Origin: Alphaproteobacteria bacterium | GTDB taxonomy: Bacteria > Pseudomonadota > Alphaproteobacteria > UBA828 | DNA: 64,000 bases | Assembly: GCA_022826665.1 (NCBI GenBank) | Contig: JAJDUK010000041.1 | Span: forward strand, 82,738 to 146,737 | Direction of reading: 5' to 3' | Part shown: piece after piece, positions 48,271 through 57,992 of the stretch | How positions within the stretch are numbered: the first letter of the stretch is position 1 | Layout: the number at the start of each line of letters is the position of its first letter | Translations under genes and position numbers: made by a program | The notes under the pieces: generated by a model | Database searches by the model: none | What the model was told of the DNA's origin: nothing | The model's input: only the letters and a program-made list of their open reading frames with translations

Positions 48271-49677
48271 CTACGCTTTTCGCTGTTGCCAAGCCTCATG
48301 CCAAGCGGCGAACTCGCCGGGCGTGACGCGATAGCGAGCGAAGTTGCCGCTGTGAAGGCTCAACAGCTCTCGCTCAGCGACTTCGCAAAATCGCTCCCGT
48401 TCCGGCTCATCGACGTGCTGTTCCACCCACGCGGCGATATGGTCGCTCGCCCCCCCTTTATCCATACCTCCGCGAACGACGTCGGAGACTAGCGTGCGTA
48501 TTTCCGTCCGATGCCGCATCCGAAAAGGATCCGGTTCGCCGAGCGACTGCCGAATCGCGCCATAACGGCGTGCGGACCGCTCGTATGCCCAGACGAATGC
48601 GTCCCGAAGGAGCTCGACCCGGTTCAGCTCGTAGACGCCAAGCACCGCTTCCGTGTAGAGCTCGCGCGGCACGTCCTCGAAGGAAAGCGGCGCCAAGTTC
48701 GCTTTGACGAGTGGGATGTTGGCGGCGAGCCGGGACACCCGCTTGTTGACGTCCTCGAACGGCTGCAGATAGGGAAACTGCACCATCGCAAACAAAGCCT
48801 GCTCAAAGGGGTCGTCGATCAAGGAAGCCTTGGCAAGAATTTGGTCGAAGCACTCCTCGATGAGCTGCGGCACCTCCAGCGGATGAAAGACCGAGAAGGC
48901 GATACCGACGCCGCTGCGCCGGAGACGTCCCGCTGCATCTGGGTCTGGAAGCAGGTTATCCGCCAGCGCCGCGTGAAGATTGAGGATGGTGTAGCGGTCG
49001 AACCCGATGTCCCCCGCCGTGTCGACGAGAAATGCGATAGCCTCCTTATGGTTGATGATCATCTGCGCGTCGCGTCGATCCCTTCCTTCCGCTTCCTCCC
49101 CCGCTTCGATCAGGCGCGCGGTGTCGAGCAGGGAATACGTGTTGCCCTCCAAGCGGCTCGAATTCCACGAGAGATCGATTAGCAGCCTGTTCAAGATTTG
49201 TTTGGCGTAGGTGCCGGCGGGCTCATCCGCAATCGGCGCGTTGCCGATTTCCCGAAGTCGCGACCGCTCCGCCTCCGAAAGGTAGAAGGTCGCGTTGGGC
49301 CGGTAGGAATCCAGAAAAGACCGGTCGTAACCGACCGGTATGCGCGCTGTGGCTGGCTGCTGGACGCGGGCCCGAATTTCGACGCCAGCCGAAGAGAGAG
49401 GCAACCCAACGAGATTTCCGGTGCCCTTGTCCTCTGCGATTAGCGCATATGCCCTGATTGTGCGGAACTGGGGCATTCTGTACCGCGCCCAGCGGCCCGA
49501 GCCCTCCATATTGAGGCGCTTGCTGTCGACGAGTGACTTGATGCGGTATTGCAGGGTCCTGCGCGGTGGCGCGTCGTCTAGTGCTTCGGCAATCTGTTGC
49601 GCGGTCATACCCTCCGGATGGATTCGCACCGCTCCTTCGATCGCTTGAAGGTCTTCCTCCCGAATGCGCCTGACCAC
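48271..49677 (-). CDS. HTH-Fic family protein with divergent Fic motif
   Basis: 468 residues. Residues ~1-70 form a winged helix (EGMTAQQIAEALDDAP, then RRTLQYRIKSLVDSKRL). The Fic core follows. The active-site loop reads QPFEDVNKR (305-313) instead of HPFxxGNGR: the catalytic His is Gln and the Gly-Asn-Gly part is Val-Asn-Lys. The inhibitory helix motif S-x3-E-G is kept at 173-178 (SSRLEG). So AMP transfer is doubtful; the protein may act mainly as a regulator. The start is a GTG at 49677, with AGGGA a few bases upstream and a strong operator-like promoter region. Confidence 0.88.
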   Translation of the reverse strand: MVRRIREEDLQAIEGAVRIHPEGMTAQQIAEALDDAPPRRTLQYRIKSLVDSKRLNMEGSGRWARYRMPQFRTIRAYALIAEDKGTGNLVGLPLSSAGVEIRARVQQPATARIPVGYDRSFLDSYRPNATFYLSEAERSRLREIGNAPIADEPAGTYAKQILNRLLIDLSWNSSRLEGNTYSLLDTARLIEAGEEAEGRDRRDAQMIINHKEAIAFLVDTAGDIGFDRYTILNLHAALADNLLPDPDAAGRLRRSGVGIAFSVFHPLEVPQLIEECFDQILAKASLIDDPFEQALFAMVQFPYLQPFEDVNKRVSRLAANIPLVKANLAPLSFEDVPRELYTEAVLGVYELNRVELLRDAFVWAYERSARRYGAIRQSLGEPDPFRMRHRTEIRTLVSDVVRGGMDKGGASDHIAAWVEQHVDEPERERFCEVAERELLSLHSGNFARYRVTPGEFAAWHEAWQQRKA

Positions 49678-49686
49678 GATGATCCC

Positions 49687-49757
49687 CTATAGTTGCGCAC
49701 ACTACAGTAAGCGCAACTATAGCCAAGTTTGCGCATTTTTCAAGTTCACGCGCAACT
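49687..49757 (-). promoter_or_regulatory. Promoter and operator of the HTH-Fic gene
   Basis: On the minus strand, TTGAAA (49738-49743) and TATAGT (49716-49721) are separated by 16 bp, a good promoter. A perfect 12-bp inverted repeat, CTATAGTTGCGC (49687-49698) and GCGCAACTATAG (49711-49722) with a 12-bp spacer, covers the -10 box and initial transcribed bases. A second, shorter pair TTGCGC (49729-49734) and GCGCAA (49750-49755) brackets the -35. Four copies of the GCGCAA core in 70 bp imply cooperative repressor binding, most simply by the Fic protein's own N-terminal winged helix. Confidence 0.75.
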
Positions 49758-49922
49758 AACGTGGCGAACGGGGCACATATATTGCGCGTACAGGATTACG
49801 CGCAGGTCTGGTTCGCCGAGGCACCTCGTGCCACGGTGACCCGCCCTTGGGCGCAGATTTCCGCCGCGCGCGGGGTCAAGGCGCGGCATAATCGCGACCC
49901 CTCTACGACGTAGGATGGCGGC

Positions 49923-50702
49923 ATGGCAGCTGAGCGCCAGCAACCGGGCGCGGCCCAACCCGGCGAGCGCATCGCCAAGCGCATCGCCAGGGCCGGAGTT
50001 TGCTCGCGCCGCGACGCGGAGCGGCTGATCGCCGCCGGTCGTGTGGCCCTCAGCGGCACGGTCGTGCGCAATCCGGCGACTAACGTCGATGACGCCAGCG
50101 TCATCACCGTCGACGGCGCGCCCCTGCCGGTGCCCGCACCCGCCCGGCTCTGGCGCTACCACAAGCCGCCGGGCCTCATCACCAGCCATCGCGACCCGCA
50201 GGGCCGCCCGACCGTGTTCGAGAAGGTGACCGCGCAGCTCGGCTACGTCGTCTCCGTCGGAAGGCTGGACTTCAACTCCGAGGGGCTGCTGCTGCTGACC
50301 AACGACGGTGCGCTCGCCCGCGAGCTGGAGCATCCGTCGCGGGGCTGGCGGCGGCGCTATCGCGTGCGGGTGCGGGGTGCGCCCGATGAGGGCGCGCTCG
50401 CCGCCCTCGGGAAGGGTGTCACCGTGGATGGCGTCCGCTACGGGCCCATCGAGGCGCGCTTCGATCGCCAGAACCGGCAGAATGCCTGGCTCACCGTCGC
50501 GCTCACCGAAGGCCGCAACCGGGAAATCCGCATCGTGCTCGCGCACCTCGGCCTGCCCGTGAGCCGCCTCATCCGCACGGCCTACGGGCCCTTCCAGTTG
50601 GGCGGGCTTGCGCGTGGAGAGATCGCCGAAGTGCCACCGCGCGTGCTCCGCGACCAGCTCGGCGGCAAGCGAGGGCCGGCGCGTGCGGATCGTCGGCGGT
50701 AG
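49923..50702 (+). CDS. Ribosomal large-subunit pseudouridine synthase, RluB/RsuA family
   Basis: 259 residues. N-terminal S4 RNA-binding domain (ERIAKRIARAGVCSRRDAER), then the synthase domain with the catalytic Asp in VGRLDFNSEGLLLLTND and the closing EGRNREIRIVLAHLGLPV. Modifies a uridine in rRNA; RluB, RluE, RluF and RsuA cannot be firmly separated by eye, but RluB-like is most likely. Its end overlaps rsmD by 20 bp. Confidence 0.9.
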   Translation: MAAERQQPGAAQPGERIAKRIARAGVCSRRDAERLIAAGRVALSGTVVRNPATNVDDASVITVDGAPLPVPAPARLWRYHKPPGLITSHRDPQGRPTVFEKVTAQLGYVVSVGRLDFNSEGLLLLTNDGALARELEHPSRGWRRRYRVRVRGAPDEGALAALGKGVTVDGVRYGPIEARFDRQNRQNAWLTVALTEGRNREIRIVLAHLGLPVSRLIRTAYGPFQLGGLARGEIAEVPPRVLRDQLGGKRGPARADRRR

Positions 50703-51240
50703 CCTGCGCGGCCGCAGGCTGCGGGCGCCGGCCGGCGTGCGCGTGCGCCCGACCGGGGAGAGAGTGCGCGAGTCCCTCTTCGACATCCTGCTGCACGGCG
50801 GAATGGCGAGGCCGCTCGAGGGTGCCCATGTCGTCGATCTCTTCGCGGGCACCGGTGCGCTCGGCCTGGAGGCGCTCTCCCGCGGCGCCGCGTCCCTCAC
50901 CGCCGTGGAGAGCGAAGCCGACGTGCGCGGGGTGCTCCGCGCCAACATCGAGGCCCTGGGCTGCGCTGACCGAGCCACCGTCGTCGCCGGCGATGCGACC
51001 CGCCTGCCGCCGGCAACCTCGGCCTGCAACTTGGCATTGGTCGACCCGCCCTATCGCTCCGGCCTCGCGACGCCGGCGCTCGGCGCGCTGGTGGAAGGCC
51101 GCTGGCTGGACGATGAGGCGACCGTCGTGGTCGAGCACGGGGTGGACGATCCCTTCGAGCCGCCGGATTCGCTCGCGGTGCACGACCAGCGCCGCTACGG
51201 CAGAACCACGCTCACATTTCTCTCGCCGGCGGCTGACTGA
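50683..51240 (+). CDS. rsmD: 16S rRNA (guanine966-N2)-methyltransferase
   Basis: 185 residues. Starts RIVGGSLRGRRLRAP, the typical RsmD N terminus, from the GTG at 50683. The SAM-binding motif is VVDLFAGTGALGLEALSRGA, and the catalytic DPPY occurs in LALVDPPYRSG. The overlap with the upstream pseudouridine synthase gene suggests one RNA-modification operon. It converges with prpE, 1 bp between stop codons. Confidence 0.93.
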   Translation: MRIVGGSLRGRRLRAPAGVRVRPTGERVRESLFDILLHGGMARPLEGAHVVDLFAGTGALGLEALSRGAASLTAVESEADVRGVLRANIEALGCADRATVVAGDATRLPPATSACNLALVDPPYRSGLATPALGALVEGRWLDDEATVVVEHGVDDPFEPPDSLAVHDQRRYGRTTLTFLSPAAD

Positions 51241-51241
51241 G

Positions 51242-53155
51242 TTAGCCGTTCGCCGGCGCGCCACCGCCGTAGCCGATCGGGCGCACCGCGTCGGCGATCT
51301 CGCCCAGGATCGCCGGATCGTCGATGGTCGCCGGGGTCTTGTACTCTTCGCCGTCGGCGATCTTCGCCATGGTGCCGCGCAGAATCTTGCCTGAGCGGGT
51401 CTTGGGCAGCCGCTCCACCACCACCGCCTGCTTGAAAGCGGCCACCGGGCCGATGGTTTCGCGCACCATGCGCACGAGCTCCACCACGATCTCGTCCGAC
51501 GGCCGGTTGACGCCCGCCTTGAGCACGACGAAACCCAATGGCAGCTGCCCCTTGAGCGCGTCGGCGACACCGACCACGGCGCATTCCGCCACGTCCTGGT
51601 GTGCTGCCAGCACCTCTTCCATCGCCCCGGTCGAAAGCCGATGGCCCGCGACGTTGATGATGTCGTCGGTGCGGCTCATGATCCAGAGATAGCCGTCCTC
51701 GTCGAGAACGCCGGCGTCGCCGGTCAGGTAATAGCCGGGGAAGCGCGTGAAGTAGGCCTCCGCGAAGCGCTTGTCGTTGTTCCAGAGCGTCGGCGTGAAG
51801 CCGGGGGGCAGCGGCAGCTTGACCACGATCGAGCCGATGCCGCCCGCCGGCACCTGCTCGCCGCTCTCGTCCACCACCTCGATGCGATAGCCCGGCACCG
51901 GCTTGGTGGGTGAGCCGGGCTTTACCGGCAGTGCGCCGAGGCCCGTGCAGTTGGCGCCCATGGGCCAGCCGGACTCGGTCTGCCACCAGTGGTCGTAGAC
52001 CGGGCGTTCCAGATGGTTCTCGGCCCAGGCGAGGGTGTCGGGATCGGTCCGCTCGCCGGCAAGGTAGAGCGTGTCGAAGCAGGAGATGTCATAGTCCGCG
52101 AGCCGGGCCGCATCGGGATCGTCCCGCTTGATCGCGCGGAAGGCCGTCGGTGCCGTGAACATGGCGCTCACACCGTGCTGCGAGATCACCCGCCAATAGG
52201 CCCCGGCGTCGGGCGTGCCCACCGGCTTGCCCTCGTAGAGGATCGACGGGCAGCCATAGATCAGCGGCGCGTAGACGATGTAGGAGTGGCCGACCACCCA
52301 GCCAATATCCGACGCCGCCCACCACACCTGGCCGGGCTTCCGGTTGTAGACGCCGCTCATGGTCCAATGCAGCGCCACCAGATGCCCGCCATTGTCGCGG
52401 ACGATGCCCTTGGGATCGCCGGTGGTGCCGGAGGTGTAGAGGATATAGAGCGGGTCGGTGGCGGCGACGGGCACGCAGTCCGCCGGCTCCGCACCGGCCA
52501 TCGCGTCGGCCCAGGTCTCGTCGCGGCCAGCCGTGAGTGGCGCCTCCAGCTCGGGCCGTTGCAGGACGATGCAGCACTCGGGCTTGTGGCGCGCGAGGTC
52601 GATCGCGGCGTCGAGCAGGGGCTTGTAAGCGATGACGCGGTCCACCTCGATGCCACATGAGCCGCAGACGATGACCTTGGGCTTGGCGTCGTCGATCCTG
52701 GTCGCGAGCTCGTTTGCTGCGAAGCCGCCGAACACCACGGAATGGACCGCACCGATGCGGGCGCAGCCCAGCATGGCGACGGCGGCCTCCGGGACCATCG
52801 GCATGTAAAGCACCACGCGGTCGCCCCGGCCCACGCCCCGCGCCGCAAGCGCGCCAGCAAAGCGCGCGGCGAGAGCCTGCAGCTCGGCGTAGGTGAAGCT
52901 CCGCACGGTGTTGGTAACGGGGCTGTCGTAGATCAGTGCCGTCTGGGCGCCGCGGCCGGCGGCCACGTGGCGATCCAGGGCGTTGTGGCAGGTATTGACC
53001 TCGGCGCCCACGAACCAGCGGAGGAAGGGCGGCCGGGAATCGTCCAGCACGCGGTCCCACCGCTTCTCCCAGTCGATGCCCTCGGCGGCCTCGGCCCAGA
53101 AGGCCTCAGGCTCTGCTAGCGAGCGTGCATAGATCTCGTCGTAGCGGCTGGTCAT
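51242..53155 (-). CDS. prpE: Propionyl-CoA synthetase (acetyl-CoA synthetase family)
   Basis: 637 residues. The N terminus [20 protein letters not shown] and [18 protein letters not shown] mark the PrpE branch. Adenylation motifs: [45 protein letters not shown]. The Lys that is acetylated for regulation is in [10 protein letters not shown]. It activates propionate or another short-chain acid to the CoA thioester. No methylcitrate or methylmalonyl genes are nearby. The start ATG at 53155 is shared with the divergent gap before hldE. Confidence 0.93.
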   Translation of the reverse strand: MTSRYDEIYARSLAEPEAFWAEAAEGIDWEKRWDRVLDDSRPPFLRWFVGAEVNTCHNALDRHVAAGRGAQTALIYDSPVTNTVRSFTYAELQALAARFAGALAARGVGRGDRVVLYMPMVPEAAVAMLGCARIGAVHSVVFGGFAANELATRIDDAKPKVIVCGSCGIEVDRVIAYKPLLDAAIDLARHKPECCIVLQRPELEAPLTAGRDETWADAMAGAEPADCVPVAATDPLYILYTSGTTGDPKGIVRDNGGHLVALHWTMSGVYNRKPGQVWWAASDIGWVVGHSYIVYAPLIYGCPSILYEGKPVGTPDAGAYWRVISQHGVSAMFTAPTAFRAIKRDDPDAARLADYDISCFDTLYLAGERTDPDTLAWAENHLERPVYDHWWQTESGWPMGANCTGLGALPVKPGSPTKPVPGYRIEVVDESGEQVPAGGIGSIVVKLPLPPGFTPTLWNNDKRFAEAYFTRFPGYYLTGDAGVLDEDGYLWIMSRTDDIINVAGHRLSTGAMEEVLAAHQDVAECAVVGVADALKGQLPLGFVVLKAGVNRPSDEIVVELVRMVRETIGPVAAFKQAVVVERLPKTRSGKILRGTMAKIADGEEYKTPATIDDPAILGEIADAVRPIGYGGGAPANG

Positions 53156-53342
53156 GGGCGGATTCCGGTCGGTGGCGGTGCTGCCGATATTGGCGCGCGC
53201 TCGCGGGCCGGGCAAGCGCATGTGGCTGAGGCCGCAGCGACAAGACGTGGCAGGAAGATTCAGCAACACGAAATTCTATTATTCATATCTTGAATCGTAT
53301 ACCGTGCGACCGGTTTTGTTGGAACGCCTTGATGTTGGGGTC

Positions 53343-54806
53343 ATGGTCGCCCCGTCCTCCGCTGTCGCCTCCATCAATTTGCTTGGTCAAAGCCGGGTCG
53401 CCTGTGTCGGCGATCTGATGCTGGATCGCTTCGTCTACGGGCGGGTCGAGCGCACCTCACCGGAGGCGCCGGTGCCGATCCTGCGAACCGACCACGAAGT
53501 CGACATGCCGGGCGGCGTCGGCAACGTGGTGCGCAATCTCGTCTCTCTCGGCGCGCGGGCCACTCTGCTCTCGGTGATCGGGGACGACGCAGCGGGGCGC
53601 AGGATTACCGGCTTGGTAGGGCGCGAGGAGCGGGTCGAGCCTTGCCTGCTGGTAGAGCGGGGACGGCTTTCCACCGAAAAGACCCGCTTCGTTGCCGAAG
53701 GCCAGCAGCTTTTGCGCGCCGATTGGGAGATCACCGAGCCGATCGCGCCCGGCTCGGCAGAGCGCCTGCTCGGCTTCGCGCGGGAGGCTATTTCGGGCTG
53801 CGACGTGGTCGTGCTCTCCGACTACGCCAAGGGCGTGCTCACCGCCGATCTGGTACCTCGCCTGATCGAGGCCGCCCGACGCGCCAGCCGGCCGGTCGTG
53901 GTCGATCCCAGAGGACCCGATTTCGGGCGCTATGCCGGTGCAACGGTGCTGACGCCCAACCGCACCGAACTCGGGATCGCCGCCGGCGCGCGCATGGAGA
54001 CCGGCGACGCCATCGTCGACGCCTGCCGGCGGCTCATCGCCCGCCACGACTTGGGCGCAATCCTGGTCACACGCAGCCGCGACGGCGTGACGCTGGTCTC
54101 GGCGGGTGGCTGCGTCGCCCATCTGAAGGCGGAGGCGCGCGAGGTGTTCGACGTCTCCGGCGCCGGCGACACGGTGGTGGCGACGCTCGCCGCCGCGCTT
54201 GGCCAAGGCGTAGACCTCGCCGCCGCCGCGCATCTTGCCAACGTTGCCGCGGGAGTCGCGGTCGGCAAGGCGGGGACTGCCGCGGTCAGCACGGCCGATT
54301 TGTTGCACGCGGTGCACACCGGCGACCTCTCGCCCTCCCAAGCCAAGATCGTGCCTCTGGCGGCGGCGTTGGACGCCGTCGCCGGCTGGCGGGCGCAGAG
54401 GCAGCGCATCGGCTTCACCAACGGCTGCTTCGACCTGCTCCACCCCGGCCATGTCTCGCTGCTGCGCCAGGCGCGGCAGGCTGCGGACCGGCTCATCGTC
54501 GGCCTCAACAGCGATGCCTCGGTGCGCCGACTCAAGGGGGCGGAGCGCCCGGTGCAAAGTGAGGCGGCGCGGGCGCAGGTGCTGGCGTCGCTGGAGACGG
54601 TCGATCTGGTCGTGGTCTTCGCCGAGAACACACCGGAACGGCTGATCAAGGCGCTGCGACCGGATTGCCTGGTCAAGGGCTCCGACTACACGGTGGCGGA
54701 GGTGGTGGGCGCCGACATCGTGCAAGGCTACGGCGGCAACGTGCTCATCGCCGAGATCGAGCCCGGCTACAGCACCACCGATACCATCAAACGCCTGCGT
54801 GGCTGA
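53343..54806 (+). CDS. hldE: Bifunctional heptose-7-phosphate kinase / heptose-1-phosphate adenylyltransferase
   Basis: 487 residues. The N-terminal PfkB-type kinase domain ([20 protein letters not shown], with catalytic Asp in [17 protein letters not shown]) is followed by a nucleotidyltransferase domain from about residue 350 ([20 protein letters not shown] with its HxGH). Makes ADP-heptose precursor for lipopolysaccharide inner core. The 187-bp divergent region upstream is AT-rich near 53270-53310, as expected of a promoter, but I cannot fix the boxes. Other lps genes are absent here. Confidence 0.94.
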   Translation: MVAPSSAVASINLLGQSRVACVGDLMLDRFVYGRVERTSPEAPVPILRTDHEVDMPGGVGNVVRNLVSLGARATLLSVIGDDAAGRRITGLVGREERVEPCLLVERGRLSTEKTRFVAEGQQLLRADWEITEPIAPGSAERLLGFAREAISGCDVVVLSDYAKGVLTADLVPRLIEAARRASRPVVVDPRGPDFGRYAGATVLTPNRTELGIAAGARMETGDAIVDACRRLIARHDLGAILVTRSRDGVTLVSAGGCVAHLKAEAREVFDVSGAGDTVVATLAAALGQGVDLAAAAHLANVAAGVAVGKAGTAAVSTADLLHAVHTGDLSPSQAKIVPLAAALDAVAGWRAQRQRIGFTNGCFDLLHPGHVSLLRQARQAADRLIVGLNSDASVRRLKGAERPVQSEAARAQVLASLETVDLVVVFAENTPERLIKALRPDCLVKGSDYTVAEVVGADIVQGYGGNVLIAEIEPGYSTTDTIKRLRG

Positions 54807-54813
54807 CAGACGC

Positions 54814-57111
54814 TCAGACGCTGTCGGCGGGCTGAACGAAGCGGTCGATGATCTTCTTGGTGCCGGCCTTGTCGAAGGCGATCTCCAGCTTGTCGCCGTC
54901 CACCGTCAGAATCCGCCCATAGCCGAATTTTTGGTGAAAGATGCGGTCGCCGGCTGCGTAACCTGCGGGCCCCGCGCCGTCGCCGGCTGGCATGGGTGTT
55001 GCGTCGATAACCTGTGGCATCCGCCGGCTGCGGTAGGCCGCGTGCTCGGCCACGAGGCGCCGCGCGGCGCCGGTCCCGCCGTGGCCGCGGTAGAGCCCGC
55101 CGGGCGCGGGCTGCACGGGACTGTCGTCGGAGAGGGCCACATGGTCCGGCGCCAGCTCGTCGACGAAGCGCGAGGGGATGGCGCTCACCCACTGCCCGTG
55201 CCGGTGCCGGTTCGCCGCGAAAAGGATGTGGGCACGCAGGCGCGCACGGGTCAGCCCCACGTAAGCCAGGCGCCGCTCCTCCTCCAGGCCGGCGTGGCCG
55301 GATTCGTCGAGGGCGAGCTGGTGGGGGAACAGACCTTCCTCCCACCCCGGCAGGAACACCGTGTCGAACTCCAGCCCCTTGGCGCCGTGGAGGGTCATGA
55401 TGTTGACCATCTCCTCGCTCGCCTCGCCCTCCCGGTCCATGACGAGGCTCACGTGATCGAGGAAGCCGGCCAGGTCCTCGAACTCGGAGAGCGCATCGAC
55501 CAGTTCCTTCAGGTTTTCGAGCCGACCGGGCGCGGCGGGCGAGCGGTCCTTCTGCCACATCTCGGTGTAGCCGGATTCGTCGAGCATCATGCCCACGACC
55601 TCGGCATGGGGCGTCTCGGCCAGCGCGCCGCGCCAGCCGCGAAGCCGGCCGATCAGCCCCGCGAGGCTCGAGCGGGCGCCGGGCCTTAGCTCATCGGTCT
55701 CAATCAACCGTTCCGCCGCCCGAAGGAGGGAGACGCCGGCCGCGCGCGCGAGCTCGTGGACCGGTCGCAGCGAGACCTCGCCCAGGCCGCGCTTTGGCAG
55801 GTTCACGATCCGCTCGAAGGCGAGATCGTCGTCGGGGCGCACCACCACACGGATGTAGGCCACGGCGTCCCGGATCTCCTGCCGCTCGTAGAAGCGGAGC
55901 CCCCCGATCACGCGGTAGGGCAGGCCGATGGCGAGGAAGCGCTCCTCGAAGGCGCGGGTCTGGAAGCCGGCGCGGACCAGGATGGCGATACTGTCCAGGC
56001 TCTCGCCCTCGCGCTGCATCGCCTCGATGGCCTCGCCGACCGCGCGGGCCTCCTCGTCGCCGTCCCAGGTCTCGGTGATGCGGACCTTCTCGCCGTCCGC
56101 GCCTTCGGTCCAGAGGGTCTTGCCGAGCCGGCCGGCGTTGTGGGCGATCAGGCCCGAGGCGGCGGCGAGGATGTGCCCGGTGGAGCGGTAGTTGCGCTCC
56201 AGCCGGACCACCTGCGCGCCGGGGAAATCCTGCTCGAAACGGAGGATGTTGCCGACCTCGGCGCCGCGCCAGCCGTAGATCGACTGATCGTCGTCGCCGA
56301 CGCAGCAGATGCTGTGATGCGCCTGCACTAGCAGCCGCAGCCACAGATACTGGGCGACGTTGGTGTCCTGATACTCGTCCACCAGCAGGTAGCGAAAGCG
56401 CTGCTGGTAGTCGGCCAGCACGTCCTTGTGGCCCGTGAAGAGGGTCAGGTTGTGCAACAGGAGGTCGCCGAAATCGACCGCGTTAACGGTCTTGAGCCGC
56501 TCCTGATAGGCCGCGTAGAGGTCCGGCGCACGCCCGTTGGCGTAGTCGGCGCCGTCCGCGCCCGCTACCTTGTCGACCGTGAGCCCCCGGTCCTTCCAGC
56601 GCTGGATGATGATCGAGAGGGTCCGCGCCGGCCACCGCTTCTCGTCGATGTCCGCCGCCTGGATGAGCTGCCGAAGCAGGCGGATCTGGTCGTCGGTGTC
56701 GAGGATCGTGAAGTCCGGCTTGAGGCCGGCGAGCTCGGCATGGCGGCGCAGGATGCGCGCCGCGATGGCGTGAAAGGTGCCGAGCCAGAGGCCGGCGGCG
56801 GAACGGCCCATCAGCCGCTCCACCCGGCCGATCATCTCGCGCGCCGCCTTGTTGGTGAAGGTGACGGCGAGCACCTGCCCGGGCCGGGCGCGGCCGGTGG
56901 CGAGAATGTGGGCGAGCCGCGTGGTGAGCACGCGGGTCTTGCCGGTGCCGGCGCCCGCGAGCACGAGCAGCGGGCCGTCGAGCGCCTCCGCCGCTTGCCG
57001 TTGCTCCGGGTTCAGGTCGTCGAGAAAGGTCGACGCAGGCGCTGGCGGACGAGCCGGCGGCGTGTCGGGCGCGGCGGGCAGGCCGGGCTCAGGATCGAAC
57101 GGTTCACTCAT
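54814..57111 (-). CDS. uvrD: UvrD/PcrA-type ATP-dependent DNA helicase
   Basis: 765 residues. Superfamily 1A helicase motifs in order: Walker A AGAGTGKTRVLTTR (~55), VDEYQDTN, GDDDQSIYGWRGAE, LERNYRSTGHI, TLHGAKGLEFDTVFLPG, and AYVGLTRAR. The C-terminal ~50 residues form a Tudor-like domain (FHQKFGYGRILTVDGDKLEI), the part of PcrA/UvrD that contacts RNA polymerase. Works in nucleotide excision and mismatch repair. pcrA would be an equal name. Converges with hldE, 7 bp apart. Confidence 0.93.
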   Translation of the reverse strand: MSEPFDPEPGLPAAPDTPPARPPAPASTFLDDLNPEQRQAAEALDGPLLVLAGAGTGKTRVLTTRLAHILATGRARPGQVLAVTFTNKAAREMIGRVERLMGRSAAGLWLGTFHAIAARILRRHAELAGLKPDFTILDTDDQIRLLRQLIQAADIDEKRWPARTLSIIIQRWKDRGLTVDKVAGADGADYANGRAPDLYAAYQERLKTVNAVDFGDLLLHNLTLFTGHKDVLADYQQRFRYLLVDEYQDTNVAQYLWLRLLVQAHHSICCVGDDDQSIYGWRGAEVGNILRFEQDFPGAQVVRLERNYRSTGHILAAASGLIAHNAGRLGKTLWTEGADGEKVRITETWDGDEEARAVGEAIEAMQREGESLDSIAILVRAGFQTRAFEERFLAIGLPYRVIGGLRFYERQEIRDAVAYIRVVVRPDDDLAFERIVNLPKRGLGEVSLRPVHELARAAGVSLLRAAERLIETDELRPGARSSLAGLIGRLRGWRGALAETPHAEVVGMMLDESGYTEMWQKDRSPAAPGRLENLKELVDALSEFEDLAGFLDHVSLVMDREGEASEEMVNIMTLHGAKGLEFDTVFLPGWEEGLFPHQLALDESGHAGLEEERRLAYVGLTRARLRAHILFAANRHRHGQWVSAIPSRFVDELAPDHVALSDDSPVQPAPGGLYRGHGGTGAARRLVAEHAAYRSRRMPQVIDATPMPAGDGAGPAGYAAGDRIFHQKFGYGRILTVDGDKLEIAFDKAGTKKIIDRFVQPADSV

Positions 57112-57181
57112 GGACCACGGTGCGGGACGAGTCGTTCACTATAGCACGGGCCTGCCTGCCGCCCCGCCGGGCGGTTGGTAC

Positions 57182-57856
57182 TCAAGCGGCCGCAGGCTCC
57201 GCCGTCTTGTCGCTGCGCATGCCGAGGCTGTAGCGCTCGACCGTGATCCCGTCCAGGAAGTGGAACGGCCGGTCCTTGCGGCCGGCGAAACCGGGCGCCC
57301 GCATCAGAATCCCGTCTCCCGGACCGGCGTTCAGCGCGCGGGCGCCGGCGCCGCTGCGGTCATCGCAGAGGCCGAAGCGACCGTCCCCGCTCAACTGAAC
57401 GATCACCACCAGGCCAACGTAGCGCACGTGGTCGCGGTGCGGCGTAATGCCGCGCGCACCGGGCGGGTAGCGCTGCAGCACCAGGTCGTTCAGCGGCAGC
57501 GTCTCCAGCGGCGGTTCGGCCATGGTGCCGAGCGCGGCGGCGATGAGGCGCTCGACCGCCTGGGTCAGCTGCCAGAGCCGATGCACCTGTGGGATCGAGA
57601 GGCAGATGTCGAAGTCCTGATAGACCGCGCGCTCGCCTTCGCCGATGACCGGCTTTGCGGAGCGGAAGGCGAGGTCCGCGCCCGCGTCGATGAACTCCTG
57701 GCACTCCGCCGGCGTGAGCAGCGGCACCACGGCGGCGTCTTCGCTCGCGACGCGCTCGAGAGCGGCAGCCATCGCATCGGGGCCGGCGCGCAACTTGGGT
57801 AGACCGGCACAGTCTGCACCGGCTGCGATTCTTTCTGCCTCGCCGCTCGCCGTCAT
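57182..57856 (-). CDS. 2-oxoglutarate/Fe(II)-type oxygenase
   Basis: About 224 residues. Metal ligands look like the HxD in GITPHRDHVRYVG and the His in RPFHFLDG, with the Arg of VERYSLGMRSD at the 2-oxoglutarate position. The closing R-Y-S-x-x-x-R is reminiscent of AlkB-like enzymes. Probably a small hydroxylase; substrate unknown. I take the ATG at 57856; the frame is open to an ATG at 57895. It is divergent from the PfkB kinase gene at 57993. Confidence 0.75.
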   Translation of the reverse strand: MTASGEAERIAAGADCAGLPKLRAGPDAMAAALERVASEDAAVVPLLTPAECQEFIDAGADLAFRSAKPVIGEGERAVYQDFDICLSIPQVHRLWQLTQAVERLIAAALGTMAEPPLETLPLNDLVLQRYPPGARGITPHRDHVRYVGLVVIVQLSGDGRFGLCDDRSGAGARALNAGPGDGILMRAPGFAGRKDRPFHFLDGITVERYSLGMRSDKTAEPAAA

Positions 57857-57992
57857 GGTCAGCCGACTATCGCGGATGCTGCCGCGCCATGCCACCCCGA
57901 CGAGTTCCGCACCTGGCTTTGCCGCCGGTGACCGCAGCCCTATAGTCCCGCCGCCGTTGCGCCGGCGGCATGGTCGCGTGAAGGAGAGTCGA

